Assembly: GCF_030269445.1 (NCBI RefSeq)
Contig: NZ_BSTJ01000005.1
Coordinates: 62,001-126,000, forward strand
Direction of reading: 5' to 3'
Source of the DNA: Actinoallomurus iriomotensis
GTDB taxonomy: Bacteria; Actinomycetota; Actinomycetes; Streptosporangiales; Streptosporangiaceae
DNA length: 64,000 nucleotides
The notes beneath the pieces are model-generated. The model saw only the letters and a list, made by a program, of their open reading frames with translations. It had not been told where the DNA came from and ran no database searches. Positions 17,259 to 28,237 of the stretch are shown one piece after another; the stretch's first letter is position 1, and each line of letters opens with the position of its first letter. The position numbers and the translations under genes were made by a program.

Positions 17259-18310
17259 CCGGCCGCCGTCTTGAGGGGTTCGGTGCGTTGCCACGGGTGG
17301 AGTTCCTGCGTTCCGCCCCCTGAGCGTGGAACCAGCAGGGATCAACGCTCCCCGCGAGCTGAACCAGTCGCGCCCCTTTTCCGCCAATGACCGTCCGCCC
17401 GTCCCTGGCCGGGCGCCGGGGGTGGCGGTGGCGCTGCGGGCGGGGCGGCCCGCTGCCGCACGGGACGAGCGGACGTTCACGTCGTTCCGGGCAGGAGCCT
17501 CCGAACCGGGAACCACCAGGGCGCCGAGCCGGCGCGAGCCGAGCCGCCTGTGCGACCTTGATCCGTCATCGCTCACGCGCTGGTCGTGTCCGGTGGACGG
17601 GCGGCGCGGGGCGCCAGGGGAGCGGAGGCGCCCGTGCCGGCCCGCCGTCGTGGGGAAGAGGCGGACGGTCGCCCTCCGGGCGGAAGCTCCCGTACTGCCC
17701 GCCGACACCTGGAACCAGGCGGTGCCTGGGCTTCGTGCGGGTTGAACCGGACGTGCGACCGTGATCCGTCATCGGTCATGTTCTGGTCGTAGCCGGTGAG
17801 CGGGCGTGTACGGGTCGCCACGAGCCCCGTGGCGGGCGGCAGCGATAACGGCCGAGGCGTCCGTCTTGGCCCGCTGCCGCCCGAGATCAGCAGACACCCG
17901 CACCGCGGGCGGAGGCCTCCTGCCCCCCGTTCACGCGTCAAGCCATGCGGCGTCGACCGTCGCCTGGTCGGCAACGGCGGCGGCGAGGGGCTTGGACGGC
18001 GCGGGTCGCCGCGGACACCGTGACGCCGCGTCGGTGTCCGTCCCGCCTCGCCATTCAGGGGGACCAGCGAACGTTCGCGCCGCAGGCGGAAGCCTTCCGC
18101 ACCGGCCACTGACGCGTGAGGCCGGCAGGGGCCCGTACTCGGCGCGACCTCGATCCGTCCATCGGTCCGTAACCTCTGGACGGGCGGCAGCGGCCGCCGC
18201 GCTGCGGGCGGAGGTCTCCGTCCTCACCGGCCTTCACGCGCGGGACCGGCAGACGGCCGGGCCCCGGTCAAAAGCCTCCGTACCGCCCGCCGACGCCCGG
18301 AACCCCGCCG
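17259..18310. repeat. Non-coding field of degenerate tandem repeats
   Basis: The 1.5 kb between the DUF151 and MerR genes has no credible gene. Two motif classes recur. Class A is ACC(T/G)TGATCCGTCATCG, seen at about 17558 and 17757 and in diverged form at 18147, so spacings are about 197 and 390 bp, suggesting a unit near 195 bp. Class B is GCGGGCGGARGYCTCC followed by a CCGCCCGCCGAC- or TTCACGCG-type tail, seen near 17491, 17677, 17905, 18082, 18204 and 18265. Several copies can fold into GC-rich hairpins because GGGCGG faces CCGCCC. Function is unknown; decayed repeats, structured RNA or transcription-termination clusters are options. Confidence 0.55.
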
Positions 18311-18693
18311 AGGCTCACGCTCCGAGCGCTCGATGCCTCAGCCCCCGCCAGGTGATACGCCCGCCCTCCCTGGGGGTTCCATCCCACTCCGATTGTCCAG
18401 GGCCCGATTCCGCCGGGGCAAGGCGCTCTGGCGGCTGTGGACAACCGACCGCACCGGCCTGCTCCGGTCACGCTGGACGCCTCGGCTCGGCGATTACCCG
18501 GCTGACCTGGGGTGCGTTCCGGTCACGGCTGTGGAAAGCGCCGATGCCGGAGGGTTTCCTTTCCGCGGTCCAGGGGCATAGCCTCGTCACCAAGGCCGGT
18601 GGTACGTGGTCAGATGCCCCAAAGACAGCGACTGCGGTGATTTGGAGACGTCGTAACGGTTTGCAGTCGCGTGCGACGCGCCGAGGGCGAACG

Positions 18694-18722
18694 TTGACCC
18701 TCGTCTGGCCGCGACCTACCGT
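18694..18722 (+). promoter_or_regulatory. Sigma-70-type promoter candidate for the MerR gene
   Basis: TTGACC (18694-18699), a 17-base spacer, then TACCGT (18717-18722). It lies about 80 bases before the preferred MerR start. A perfect 8-bp inverted pair GCGACTGC/GCAGTCGC at 18628-18635 and 18663-18670 is just upstream and could bind a regulator. Confidence 0.5.
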
Positions 18723-18800
18723 GCTGCTTGAACACCTGCGGTGTAATTCCGTCAAACCCCCTTGGTGGATCACTGCGGGATGATAGAGCCGGAGGTCCGC

Positions 18801-19394
18801 GTGGCGGCAAGCAGCGGCGAGGGCAAGGCGGCCCGCGACAGGCGTGATGCCTCTCAACGCGCCGGAGAGCAGGGACTCCTGTTCGGTGGTGCGGTGTCGC
18901 CTCTTCCCGATGACGTCGGATACCGCGGTCCGACCGCGTGCGCCGCCGCGGGCATCACCTATCGTCAGCTCGACTACTGGGCGCGCACGGAGCTCGTGGA
19001 GCCGAGCGTACGGTCCGCGCACGGGTCGGGTTCGCAGCGTCTCTACAGCTTCCGCGACATCCTGGTGCTCAAAGTCGTCAAGCGGCTGCTCGACACCGGA
19101 GTGTCACTCCAGCAGATACGCACGGCCGTCGAGCACCTGCGAAACCGCGGCGTCGAGGACCTCGCGCAGATCACGTTGATGAGCGACGGCGTCAGCGTCT
19201 ACGAGTGCACCTCGCCCGACGAGGTCGTCGATCTCCTCCAGGGCGGCCAAGGGGTCTTCGGCATCGCTCTGGGCCGCGTCTGGCAGGAGGTGGAGGCCGG
19301 CCTGGCGGAGCTCCCCGCCGAACGGGCCCACAGCGACCACGACGCGCCGGGCGACGAGCTGGCGCACCGCCGCCGCGTCCGCCGCACAGGCTGA
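18801..19394 (+). CDS. MerR-family transcriptional regulator (Rv1830-like)
   Basis: From GTG 18801 (GGAGGT five bases upstream) the product has 197 residues. A disordered N-terminal tail precedes YRGPTACAAAGITYRQLDYWARTELVEPSVR, the conserved helix-turn-helix, and the SQRLYSFRDILVLKVVKRLL wing. A dimerisation coil (SLQQIRTAVEHL) and an effector-like region follow. This is the second MerR of the conserved block (Rv1830 type), without metal-binding cysteines. In-frame starts at 18780 and 18765 are possible but have poor ribosome binding sites. Confidence 0.82.
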   Translation: MAASSGEGKAARDRRDASQRAGEQGLLFGGAVSPLPDDVGYRGPTACAAAGITYRQLDYWARTELVEPSVRSAHGSGSQRLYSFRDILVLKVVKRLLDTGVSLQQIRTAVEHLRNRGVEDLAQITLMSDGVSVYECTSPDEVVDLLQGGQGVFGIALGRVWQEVEAGLAELPAERAHSDHDAPGDELAHRRRVRRTG

Positions 19395-19424
19395 CCCGCG
19401 CGAAAGCCGTACGCGCCGACCCCC

Positions 19425-21875
19425 TCAGATCGCCTCGGCGCGCTGCAGATGGGTGAAGGCGGCCCACCCGGGCAGCACCGGCAGCCAGAAGGTCAGCAGC
19501 CGGAACATCAGCACCGCGGACGTCGCCGTACCCGCCGGCAGACCGGCCAGCGTCAGGCCCAGTGACAGCGCACCCTCCACCGCCCCCAGCCCGCCCGGCG
19601 TCGGCGCCGCCGAGCCCAGCGCGTTGCCCGTCAGGAACACCACGGCGACCGTCGTGAAACCCATCGACCCGCCGAACGCCCGGATCGAGGCGTCCAGGCA
19701 CACGACGAACGCCACGGTCAGCAGCAGTGTGCCGCCCATGCCGGTGGCGATCTTCTTCGGCGACTGCAGCACGTCCAGGAGCCGTGGCACGACCCCGGAG
19801 AACAGCGACCGAGTCCGGGACGTCACGAGGCGGCGCAGCGGACCGATCGAGAAGACGACGACCGCCAGGACGGCCGCCGCGAGCAGCGCGATGATGATCG
19901 CCCGGGAGGGCGGAAGCGAGGGCCCGGTGCCGCCGCTGCCCGTGACGTACCCGAACAGCAGGATCAGCAGCACGTGGCAGGCCATCCCGGTGAGCTGGGA
20001 GGCGCCGACGCTGGCCGCCGCCTGTCCCGCCGGGACGCCGGACTTCTGCAGGTAACGCGTGTTCACCGCGATGCCGCCGACCGCGGCGGGCGCCACCAGC
20101 TTGACGAACGAGGCTGCGAGCTGGACCAGCACCGTGCGCCACAGCCGCAGCCGCTCCGGCACGAACCCGAGCAGCATGAACGCCGCCGCGAGATAGCTGA
20201 GCGCCGAGGCCGCCAGCCCGACGCCGAACCAGCGCCAGTCCGCGTTCGAGAGCAGCCCCGGGACGTCGACGTTGCCGAGCTGGGACAGCAGGATGTACGC
20301 GCCGACCATCCCGGCGATCACGCTGATCAGCGTGCGGGGGCTGAACCGGTCGAGCTGCGCCGGCTCGGCGGCGATCTCCGGGCGGAGCACGCGGATCTGT
20401 TCCCTCAGGGCGCTGAGCGACAGCTTGTCGCGGCGCAGGGCGGTCCGCGTGCTCCGGGCGAGCACCACCTTCTGCAGCAGCGGCACCACGGCGGCCAGGG
20501 ATTCGGGGCCGAGCACCGCCGCCGCCGTACGGACCGCGCGCTCCGGGCCGACGCGCAGGGCCACGTCGGTGAGGAGCTGGGCCAGGTCGAGCCGCAGCGC
20601 CAGGTCACCGGCGGCCGTCTCCCCGGCGCGCAGGTCGATGAGGTGGGGGCGGCCGTCCGCGGCGACGAGAACGCTCGCGGCGACCAGCCGGCGGTGGGCG
20701 AGCCGGTGCCGCTGGAGCACGCCCAGCAGCCGCCAGACGTCACCGAGCAGCGCGTCGGTCAACTCGTCGTCGGGCACCTCCGCCAGGGTGCGCCCGGGCA
20801 CGTGCTCGTACGCCAGCAGGGCCGCCTCGCTGCCCACCTCCGAGGTGGCCAGGAGCCGCGGCGTGGCCGCACCGGCCGCCGCCGTGGCGTACGCCATCAG
20901 CGACTCCTGTTCCAGCGACCGGCGCAGCGAGCGGATCGTCCGGCGCGGAGTGCCGCCGCGCAGCCGTGCGCGGCGCCACAGCCGGTAGAGCAGCCCGGCG
21001 GTCTGCTGGTCGCGGTCGAGCACGGTCACATCGACGCTGCGGCCGTCGGCGAGCGTGACGCCGTAGCGGCGGAACTCGTCGTGGTCGTCGGAGGCCCGCG
21101 CGGCGCGGACCGGCTCCAGGCCCACCCGTCGCAGCGCCGTCATCACCGCGCGGCCCGGCGGTCGCGTGTTGGGCGAACCGGCCGCGTACAGGGTGCCGTA
21201 CCCGACGGCGCGCCCGATGAGGTACGTCGTGACGAGCGCGAGCGGCGTGATGGCGCCGGCGGTGAGCGAGGCGATGGCGTCCAGGCCGACGACCGTCCAG
21301 GTCACGGCCTGCCAGCGCGTACGGCCGGACAGCCGTACGGCGGTGACGTAGGCGATGACCGGCGTGATGTCGATGTGGGCGGGGCCGGGGAACCAACCGC
21401 CGTGCCGCTTCCACGTGAGGTACCAGGCGAGGTCCCGCATGCCGGCGGCGGTGACCCAGGAGTCGATCGTCAGCGACACGCCGAGCGCCAGGACCGCGGC
21501 GAGCACGCCGATCGCGACGCGCAGGCCGTCGCGGTGGATGACGCGCTCGACGCCGAAGGCGACCGGGACGGCGAGCACGACGATGCCGGAGGCGAGCCCG
21601 GCGAGCGTGAGCAGCAGATGCGGCGCCTGCTCGGTGCCGTGCGTGATGTCGGAGGACAGGCCGCTGGTCGTCTCGCGGGCCACGTGGGCGAGCCCGAGGA
21701 TCAACGCGATGGCGCCGACGGACACCAGGAACCGGAAGGCGTCGGCGGGCCGCCGGAGGCGCGCCGGCAGCGAGGGCTCCTCGACGGGGGGATCGGTCAC
21801 CGCGCCGCCCGGGCCTCGGGGGCGCGTCAGCATGTCACCGCCATGTGGCCGGTCGGGGGATTCGTTAGCGGGCAC
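19425..21875 (-). CDS. Kinase-like domain fused to a LPG-synthase/flippase-type (YbhN) membrane protein
   Basis: This 816-residue protein has a hydrophobic N-terminal region (about 45-255, six or more helices). A cytosolic protein-kinase-fold segment follows (about 270-470) with LLAYEHVPGRTL and LAHRRLVAASVLVAADGRPHLIDLRAGE. There the usual catalytic HxD reads HRRL and the DFG position reads DLR, so it is probably a pseudokinase. The C-terminal half is a lysylphosphatidylglycerol synthase transmembrane region (about 500-816) with KLVAPAAVGGIAVNTRYLQ and APTPGGLGAVEGAL, as in the YbhN/AglD flippase family. Lipid or polyprenyl-linked substrate translocation is likely. The in-frame ATG at residue 15 is an alternative start. 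It converges on the MerR gene. Confidence 0.8.
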   Translation of the reverse strand: MPANESPDRPHGGDMLTRPRGPGGAVTDPPVEEPSLPARLRRPADAFRFLVSVGAIALILGLAHVARETTSGLSSDITHGTEQAPHLLLTLAGLASGIVVLAVPVAFGVERVIHRDGLRVAIGVLAAVLALGVSLTIDSWVTAAGMRDLAWYLTWKRHGGWFPGPAHIDITPVIAYVTAVRLSGRTRWQAVTWTVVGLDAIASLTAGAITPLALVTTYLIGRAVGYGTLYAAGSPNTRPPGRAVMTALRRVGLEPVRAARASDDHDEFRRYGVTLADGRSVDVTVLDRDQQTAGLLYRLWRRARLRGGTPRRTIRSLRRSLEQESLMAYATAAAGAATPRLLATSEVGSEAALLAYEHVPGRTLAEVPDDELTDALLGDVWRLLGVLQRHRLAHRRLVAASVLVAADGRPHLIDLRAGETAAGDLALRLDLAQLLTDVALRVGPERAVRTAAAVLGPESLAAVVPLLQKVVLARSTRTALRRDKLSLSALREQIRVLRPEIAAEPAQLDRFSPRTLISVIAGMVGAYILLSQLGNVDVPGLLSNADWRWFGVGLAASALSYLAAAFMLLGFVPERLRLWRTVLVQLAASFVKLVAPAAVGGIAVNTRYLQKSGVPAGQAAASVGASQLTGMACHVLLILLFGYVTGSGGTGPSLPPSRAIIIALLAAAVLAVVVFSIGPLRRLVTSRTRSLFSGVVPRLLDVLQSPKKIATGMGGTLLLTVAFVVCLDASIRAFGGSMGFTTVAVVFLTGNALGSAAPTPGGLGAVEGALSLGLTLAGLPAGTATSAVLMFRLLTFWLPVLPGWAAFTHLQRAEAI

Positions 21876-21979
21876 GAGGTGAATCTTCCCAGCCCGGCAG
21901 CTCGGTTATCGGCAGGACGTCCCCCTGTGCCGCCCCCGGGGTACGGAAGGGTGCCCTCGCGAGACACGGCGGCAACGGC

Positions 21980-22774
21980 TCAGATGCCGAGCCGGGCGGA
22001 GATACCGTCGAGTACGCAGGTGAGGCCGAACTCGAACTGCCAGTCGGCGTCGTCCTGGTTCGACCCTTCGAGGATGTAGCGGCCCAGCGCCGGATAGCGG
22101 CCCGAATCCAGCATCCACCGCACCCACGGCGCGTACGCCAGCCGTACGTCGTCCTCGGACTCCCACCCCTTGCGCTCCAGGACCTCCCGCTGCGCCACCT
22201 CGGCGAAGACCGCGCCGCGCGCGAAGGAGGTCACCGCGCCGAACGCCGCCATCATCGTGTCCACGTCGAGGCCGAGACCCTCGATGGAGGTCAGGGCCCG
22301 CTCGGTGAGCGCGACGCTGTTGGGGGACAAGGAGGCCGGGACGCGGGCGAAGGCCTGGATCGTCCATGGGTGGCGCAGGCTGAGCGCGCGGAACTGGCGG
22401 GCGTACCCGTCGGCGACCTCGCGCCAGCCCCCGTCCGGCAGGTCGATCTCGGCCAGCACCGCGTCGAGCATCAGCTCGTAGACCTCGTCCTTGCCGGTGA
22501 CGTAGCGGTACAGGCCCATGGTGGCGACGCCCAGGCGTTCGGCGAGGCGCCGCATGGACACGGCGCTCAGCCCCTCGGCGTCGGCGATCTCGACGGCGGC
22601 GCGCGCGATCTGCTCATGCGTCAGCGCCGGGCGCGGACCGCGGCCGGGGCCCTCGATGCGCTCCCAGAGCGTCGGCTTCCGGCGGCCCTGCGCCCGCTCC
22701 TCCTCGAACTCCGCGATCTTTTCGCGGAAGCGCCGCATCCGCTCGTCGTCCGCGGGGTTCGCCGCGTCAGTCAT
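21980..22774 (-). CDS. TetR-family repressor of the adjacent efflux operon
   Basis: This 264-residue TetR protein has an N-terminal charged extension, then the DNA-binding domain with IARAAVEIADAEGLSAVSMRRLAERLGVATMGLYRYV and the TetR_C ligand-binding domain. It is divergent from the DrrA/DrrB-type ABC transporter genes with a 109-bp spacer that contains a perfect palindrome. This is the standard arrangement for a drug-responsive repressor of its neighbouring exporter and itself. The inducer is unknown. Confidence 0.88.
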   Translation of the reverse strand: MTDAANPADDERMRRFREKIAEFEEERAQGRRKPTLWERIEGPGRGPRPALTHEQIARAAVEIADAEGLSAVSMRRLAERLGVATMGLYRYVTGKDEVYELMLDAVLAEIDLPDGGWREVADGYARQFRALSLRHPWTIQAFARVPASLSPNSVALTERALTSIEGLGLDVDTMMAAFGAVTSFARGAVFAEVAQREVLERKGWESEDDVRLAYAPWVRWMLDSGRYPALGRYILEGSNQDDADWQFEFGLTCVLDGISARLGI

Positions 22775-22815
22775 GCCGCCCTCTCACATCGGCCAACCTA
22801 TCAGGGCTTGTACGG

Positions 22816-22835
22816 CGTACGCGGTTACGCGTACG
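22816..22835. promoter_or_regulatory. Palindromic operator candidate in the TetR/ABC-transporter spacer
   Basis: CGTACGCG, a 4-base centre, then CGCGTACG gives perfect 8-bp arms. Further copies of GTAC-containing half-sites (GTGTACCC, GCGTACGAGGTACG) follow up to 22862. The position between divergent starts fits autoregulation and control of the transporter. Confidence 0.6.
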
Positions 22836-22883
22836 GTGTACCCAGTGAGCGTACGAGGTACGCAGTAGAAGGGAAACGATGAG

Positions 22884-23846
22884 ATGACGAGTTCGGAGCC
22901 GGCCATCTGGGCCGAGGGGCTGCGCAAGCGGTTCGGTCCGACCGAGGCCGTACGCGGGGTCGACCTGGAGGTGCCCGAGGGCGGCGTCTTCGGCCTGCTC
23001 GGCCCGAACGGCGCCGGCAAGACCACGACCGTGCGGATCCTGTCGACGCTCACGCTGCCCGACGCCGGGCGGGCGCGGGTCGCGGGGTACGACGTGGTCC
23101 GCGACGCCGACCAGGTGCGGTACCGCATCGGCCTGGCGGGCCAGCACGCCTCGATGGACGAGAAGCTGAGCGGCCGCGACAACCTGCGGCTCTTCGGGCG
23201 CCTGTACCACCTGCCGCCCAGGGTCGCCCGGCGGCGCGCGGACGAGCTGCTGGAGCGGTTCGGCCTCGCCGGGGCCGGCGACCGCCTGGTCAAGACCTAC
23301 TCCGGCGGAATGCGCCGCCGGATCGACCTGATCTCCAGCCTGATCACCGCGCCGCCGGTGCTCTTCCTGGACGAGCCGACGACCGGCCTGGACCCGCGCA
23401 GTCGCGGCGAGATCTGGGACACGATCCGCGAGCTGGTCGCCGACGGCGTGACCGTGCTGCTGACCACGCAGTACCTCGACGAGGCCGACCGGCTCGCCGA
23501 CCGGGTCGCCGTGGTCGACCGGGGACAGGTGATCGCCTCGGGCACGCCGGACGAGCTGAAGGCCGAGATCGGCAGCCGCATCGACGTCGTCGTCTCCGCC
23601 GCGGACGCGTTCGCCGACGCCACCGCCGTGCTCTCCCGGATCGGCGAGCCGGACACCGATCCGGAGTCCCGCCGGGTGAGCGTCCCCGTCTCCGCCGGCT
23701 CCGTCACTCTGCCCGCCGTCGTGCGCGAGCTGGACCGCGCCGGCGTCGAGGTCGAGGACGTCACGCTGAGGCGTCCCACCCTCGACGAGGTGTTCCTCCG
23801 CCTGACCGGCCGGGCCGAAGAGACCGCGGAGAAGGTGAGCGCCTGA
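22884..23846 (+). CDS. drrA: ABC transporter ATP-binding protein (DrrA-like)
   Basis: This 320-residue ATPase has Walker A GPNGAGKTTT, signature YSGGMRRR, Walker B PVLFLDEPTTGLD, and the Q-loop and H-switch region TTQYLDEADRL. The C-terminal DUF4162-like extension (about 220-320) is typical of DrrA daunorubicin-type exporters. It would energise export of a hydrophobic compound with the overlapping downstream permease (TGATG overlap). Regulation by the divergent TetR gene is inferred. Confidence 0.92.
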   Translation: MTSSEPAIWAEGLRKRFGPTEAVRGVDLEVPEGGVFGLLGPNGAGKTTTVRILSTLTLPDAGRARVAGYDVVRDADQVRYRIGLAGQHASMDEKLSGRDNLRLFGRLYHLPPRVARRRADELLERFGLAGAGDRLVKTYSGGMRRRIDLISSLITAPPVLFLDEPTTGLDPRSRGEIWDTIRELVADGVTVLLTTQYLDEADRLADRVAVVDRGQVIASGTPDELKAEIGSRIDVVVSAADAFADATAVLSRIGEPDTDPESRRVSVPVSAGSVTLPAVVRELDRAGVEVEDVTLRRPTLDEVFLRLTGRAEETAEKVSA

Positions 23847-24679
23847 TGGTCCTCCATGCCCCCGTCGCGCCCACCGGACGCCTGGACCGGCTCCGCTGGA
23901 CCCTCACCGACGGCGTCACCCTGGTGTGGCGCAACCTCGTCCAGCTCAAGAACCAGCCCGGGGAACTCGTCGGCGCGCTGGTCTTCCCGGCCGTCATGGT
24001 CGTGCTGTTCGGCTACGTCTTCGGCAGCGCGATCAAGGTCCCCGGCGGCGGGAACTACCGGGAGTACCTCATGCCCGGCCTGTTCGCGATGACCTCGATC
24101 ACCAGCTTCATGACCACGATGCTCGCGGTGGCCACCGACGCCTCCAAGGGCGTCATGGACCGGTTCCGCTCGATGCCGATGGCCCGGTCGGCCGTGCCGT
24201 TCGGGCAGGTCGGCGGCGACATCCTGGTCGGCGCCCTCGGCATGGTCATCATGGTCGGCTGCGGCCTGGCCGTCGGCTGGCGCATCCACGACGGGCTGCC
24301 GAAGGCGCTCGCGGCGTTCGGCCTGCTGATCCTCCTGCGCTACGCGATCTCCTGGGCGGGAGTGCTCTGCGGCCTGGTGGTGAAGAACGAGGAGACCGCC
24401 GACCAGATGGTGCCGCTGGTCTTCCCGGTGTCGATGCTGTCGAACTCCTTCGTGCCGACCGCCGGCATGCCGGCCTGGCTGCGGGTGATCGCCGACTGGA
24501 ACCCGGTCAGCGCGGCGGTCGCGGCCTGCCGTGGGCTGTTCGGCAACCCCGGCGCTCCGGCCGGCGACGTCGCGCTGCCGCTGCGGCATCCGGTGGCGGC
24601 GACCCTGCTCTGGTCCGGCGTGCTACTCGTGATCTTCGTTCCGCTGAGCGTCCGCCGCTTCCGCACCCTGAACCGCTGA
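23846..24679 (+). CDS. drrB: ABC-2 type permease (DrrB-like)
   Basis: This 277-residue membrane protein of the ABC-2 family has six predicted helices. Recognisable segments are VWRNLVQLKNQPGELV, the YLMPGLFAMTSI block, and the conserved PVSMLSNSFVPTAGMPAWLRVIADWNPVS near the C-terminus. Its ATG overlaps the DrrA-like stop codon, so stoichiometric co-translation is expected. Together they form a two-gene exporter. Confidence 0.92.
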   Translation: MVLHAPVAPTGRLDRLRWTLTDGVTLVWRNLVQLKNQPGELVGALVFPAVMVVLFGYVFGSAIKVPGGGNYREYLMPGLFAMTSITSFMTTMLAVATDASKGVMDRFRSMPMARSAVPFGQVGGDILVGALGMVIMVGCGLAVGWRIHDGLPKALAAFGLLILLRYAISWAGVLCGLVVKNEETADQMVPLVFPVSMLSNSFVPTAGMPAWLRVIADWNPVSAAVAACRGLFGNPGAPAGDVALPLRHPVAATLLWSGVLLVIFVPLSVRRFRTLNR

Positions 24680-24756
24680 CCTTTACGGCCCGCACGCCCC
24701 ATGCTTAACGTCGGGGAAACAACCCTCCGGTAGGGTGGAGATCGCCGTCGAACCCG

Positions 24757-24957
24757 CGCGGGAGAGATCCCGGTGCAGCCAGTGCCGGGGCGCCGAAGGA
24801 GCAAACCTCCCCGGAACCTCTCAGGCAAAAGGACCGCGTGGGCGAGGCACCTCTGGAAAGCGGGAGACCGGGGCCGTTCCATCGGCCGCCGATCCTCACC
24901 GAAGGTGCAAGCCGCGTCCGTCGCGGCGAAGCTCTCAGGTCCAGGTGACAGAGGGGG
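24757..24957 (+). ncRNA. Tandem glycine riboswitch upstream of gcvP
   Basis: Two consecutive glycine aptamers are readable. The first has CGGGAGAGATCCCGG, then GCCGAAGGAGCAAACC and CTCTCAGGCAAAAGGACCG. The second (24850-24954) has a P1 stem of CCTCTG (24850-24855) with CAGAGG (24949-24954), AGCGGGAGACCGGGGCCG, CACCGAAGGTGCAAGC and AGCTCTCAGGTCCAGGTGACAG. The order, spacing and conserved GAAGG.GCAA and CTCTCAGG blocks match the family. It should switch gcvP on in high glycine. A -10-like TAGGGT at 24731-24736 is a plausible promoter element. Confidence 0.95.
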
Positions 24958-24963
24958 AGACCG

Positions 24964-24984
24964 GCCACCGGCGTGCCCGGTGGC
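24964..24984 (+). promoter_or_regulatory. Perfect hairpin between the glycine riboswitch and gcvP
   Basis: GCCACCGG, a 5-base loop, then CCGGTGGC forms an 8-bp uninterrupted stem directly after the second aptamer and about 20 bases before the gcvP ribosome binding site (GGAGG 25005-25009). It has no following U-run, so it is not a canonical intrinsic terminator. It may be the expression platform or a transcription pause site. Confidence 0.6.
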
Positions 24985-25015
24985 GTCCGCGCCCCGACTC
25001 GCCTGGAGGCTCCCC

Positions 25016-27856
<2,841 letters not shown>

Positions 27857-27865
27857 CCCGTACGC

Positions 27866-27894
27866 GCGTGCGGGCCGGGCCCCGGCCCGCACGC
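27866..27894 (+). terminator. Perfect 14-bp palindromic hairpin after gcvP
   Basis: GCGTGCGGGCCGGG and its exact complement flank a single central base at 27880, so in RNA a stem of 11-12 bp with a short loop forms ten bases after the gcvP stop. There is no T-tract, as is usual for actinomycete terminators. It abuts the stop codon of a minus-strand pseudogene and could serve both directions. Confidence 0.7.
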
Positions 27895-28065
27895 TCAGCG
27901 GCGCCGCGACTCGCGGAATGAGTCCTCGTCGTCGGCGTGGAGGACCTCCTCCACGGTTCCGCCGAAACAACGGTCCGGGCGGATCGCGAGCGGAAGCGCG
28001 GCCCTGCTCGATCGCGTTGATCGTCTGGCGCGGCACGCGCTCCGGTGTCGAGGACGCTTTCCATT
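27895..28065 (-). pseudogene. Frameshifted XRE/YgzD-type HTH regulator remnant
   Basis: On the minus strand one frame reads TPERVPRQTINAIEQGR, the recognition-helix region of small YgzD-like XRE regulators. Another frame continues with LPLAIRPDRCFGGTVEEVLHADDEDSF and a stop at 27895-27897. That is the family's C-terminal pattern (SLPLAFRIARxFGxTVEEVFxxDE). Joining the two frames restores the family order if a few residues (YDPS) and the reading frame were lost just after EQGR. The N-terminal helices are also missing or degraded. A non-functional remnant is the simplest reading. Confidence 0.65.
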
Positions 28066-28237
28066 GGCCCGAGCCGGACATCGCGGTCACGCTGCGGGAC
28101 GAGGCGGCCCGAATCCCGTTAGGCTCATGCCACACGCCGCCTACCCCCAAGGGCACGGAGATGAGTGCGAGCGACGCCTGTGAGGCGCCGATGAGGACGT
28201 CCGGCGACGGGACCGCCCGTGGCCGCCGGAGCGCGTC

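Noticed and set aside
17259-18310. CRISPR array
   Set aside because: The repeats are degenerate, irregularly spaced, without conserved direct repeats of 24-36 bp or unique spacers, and no cas genes are present.
24773-25015. Upstream in-frame extension of gcvP by 81 codons
   Set aside because: It runs through the glycine riboswitch and its hairpin; the ATG at 25016 has a good ribosome binding site.
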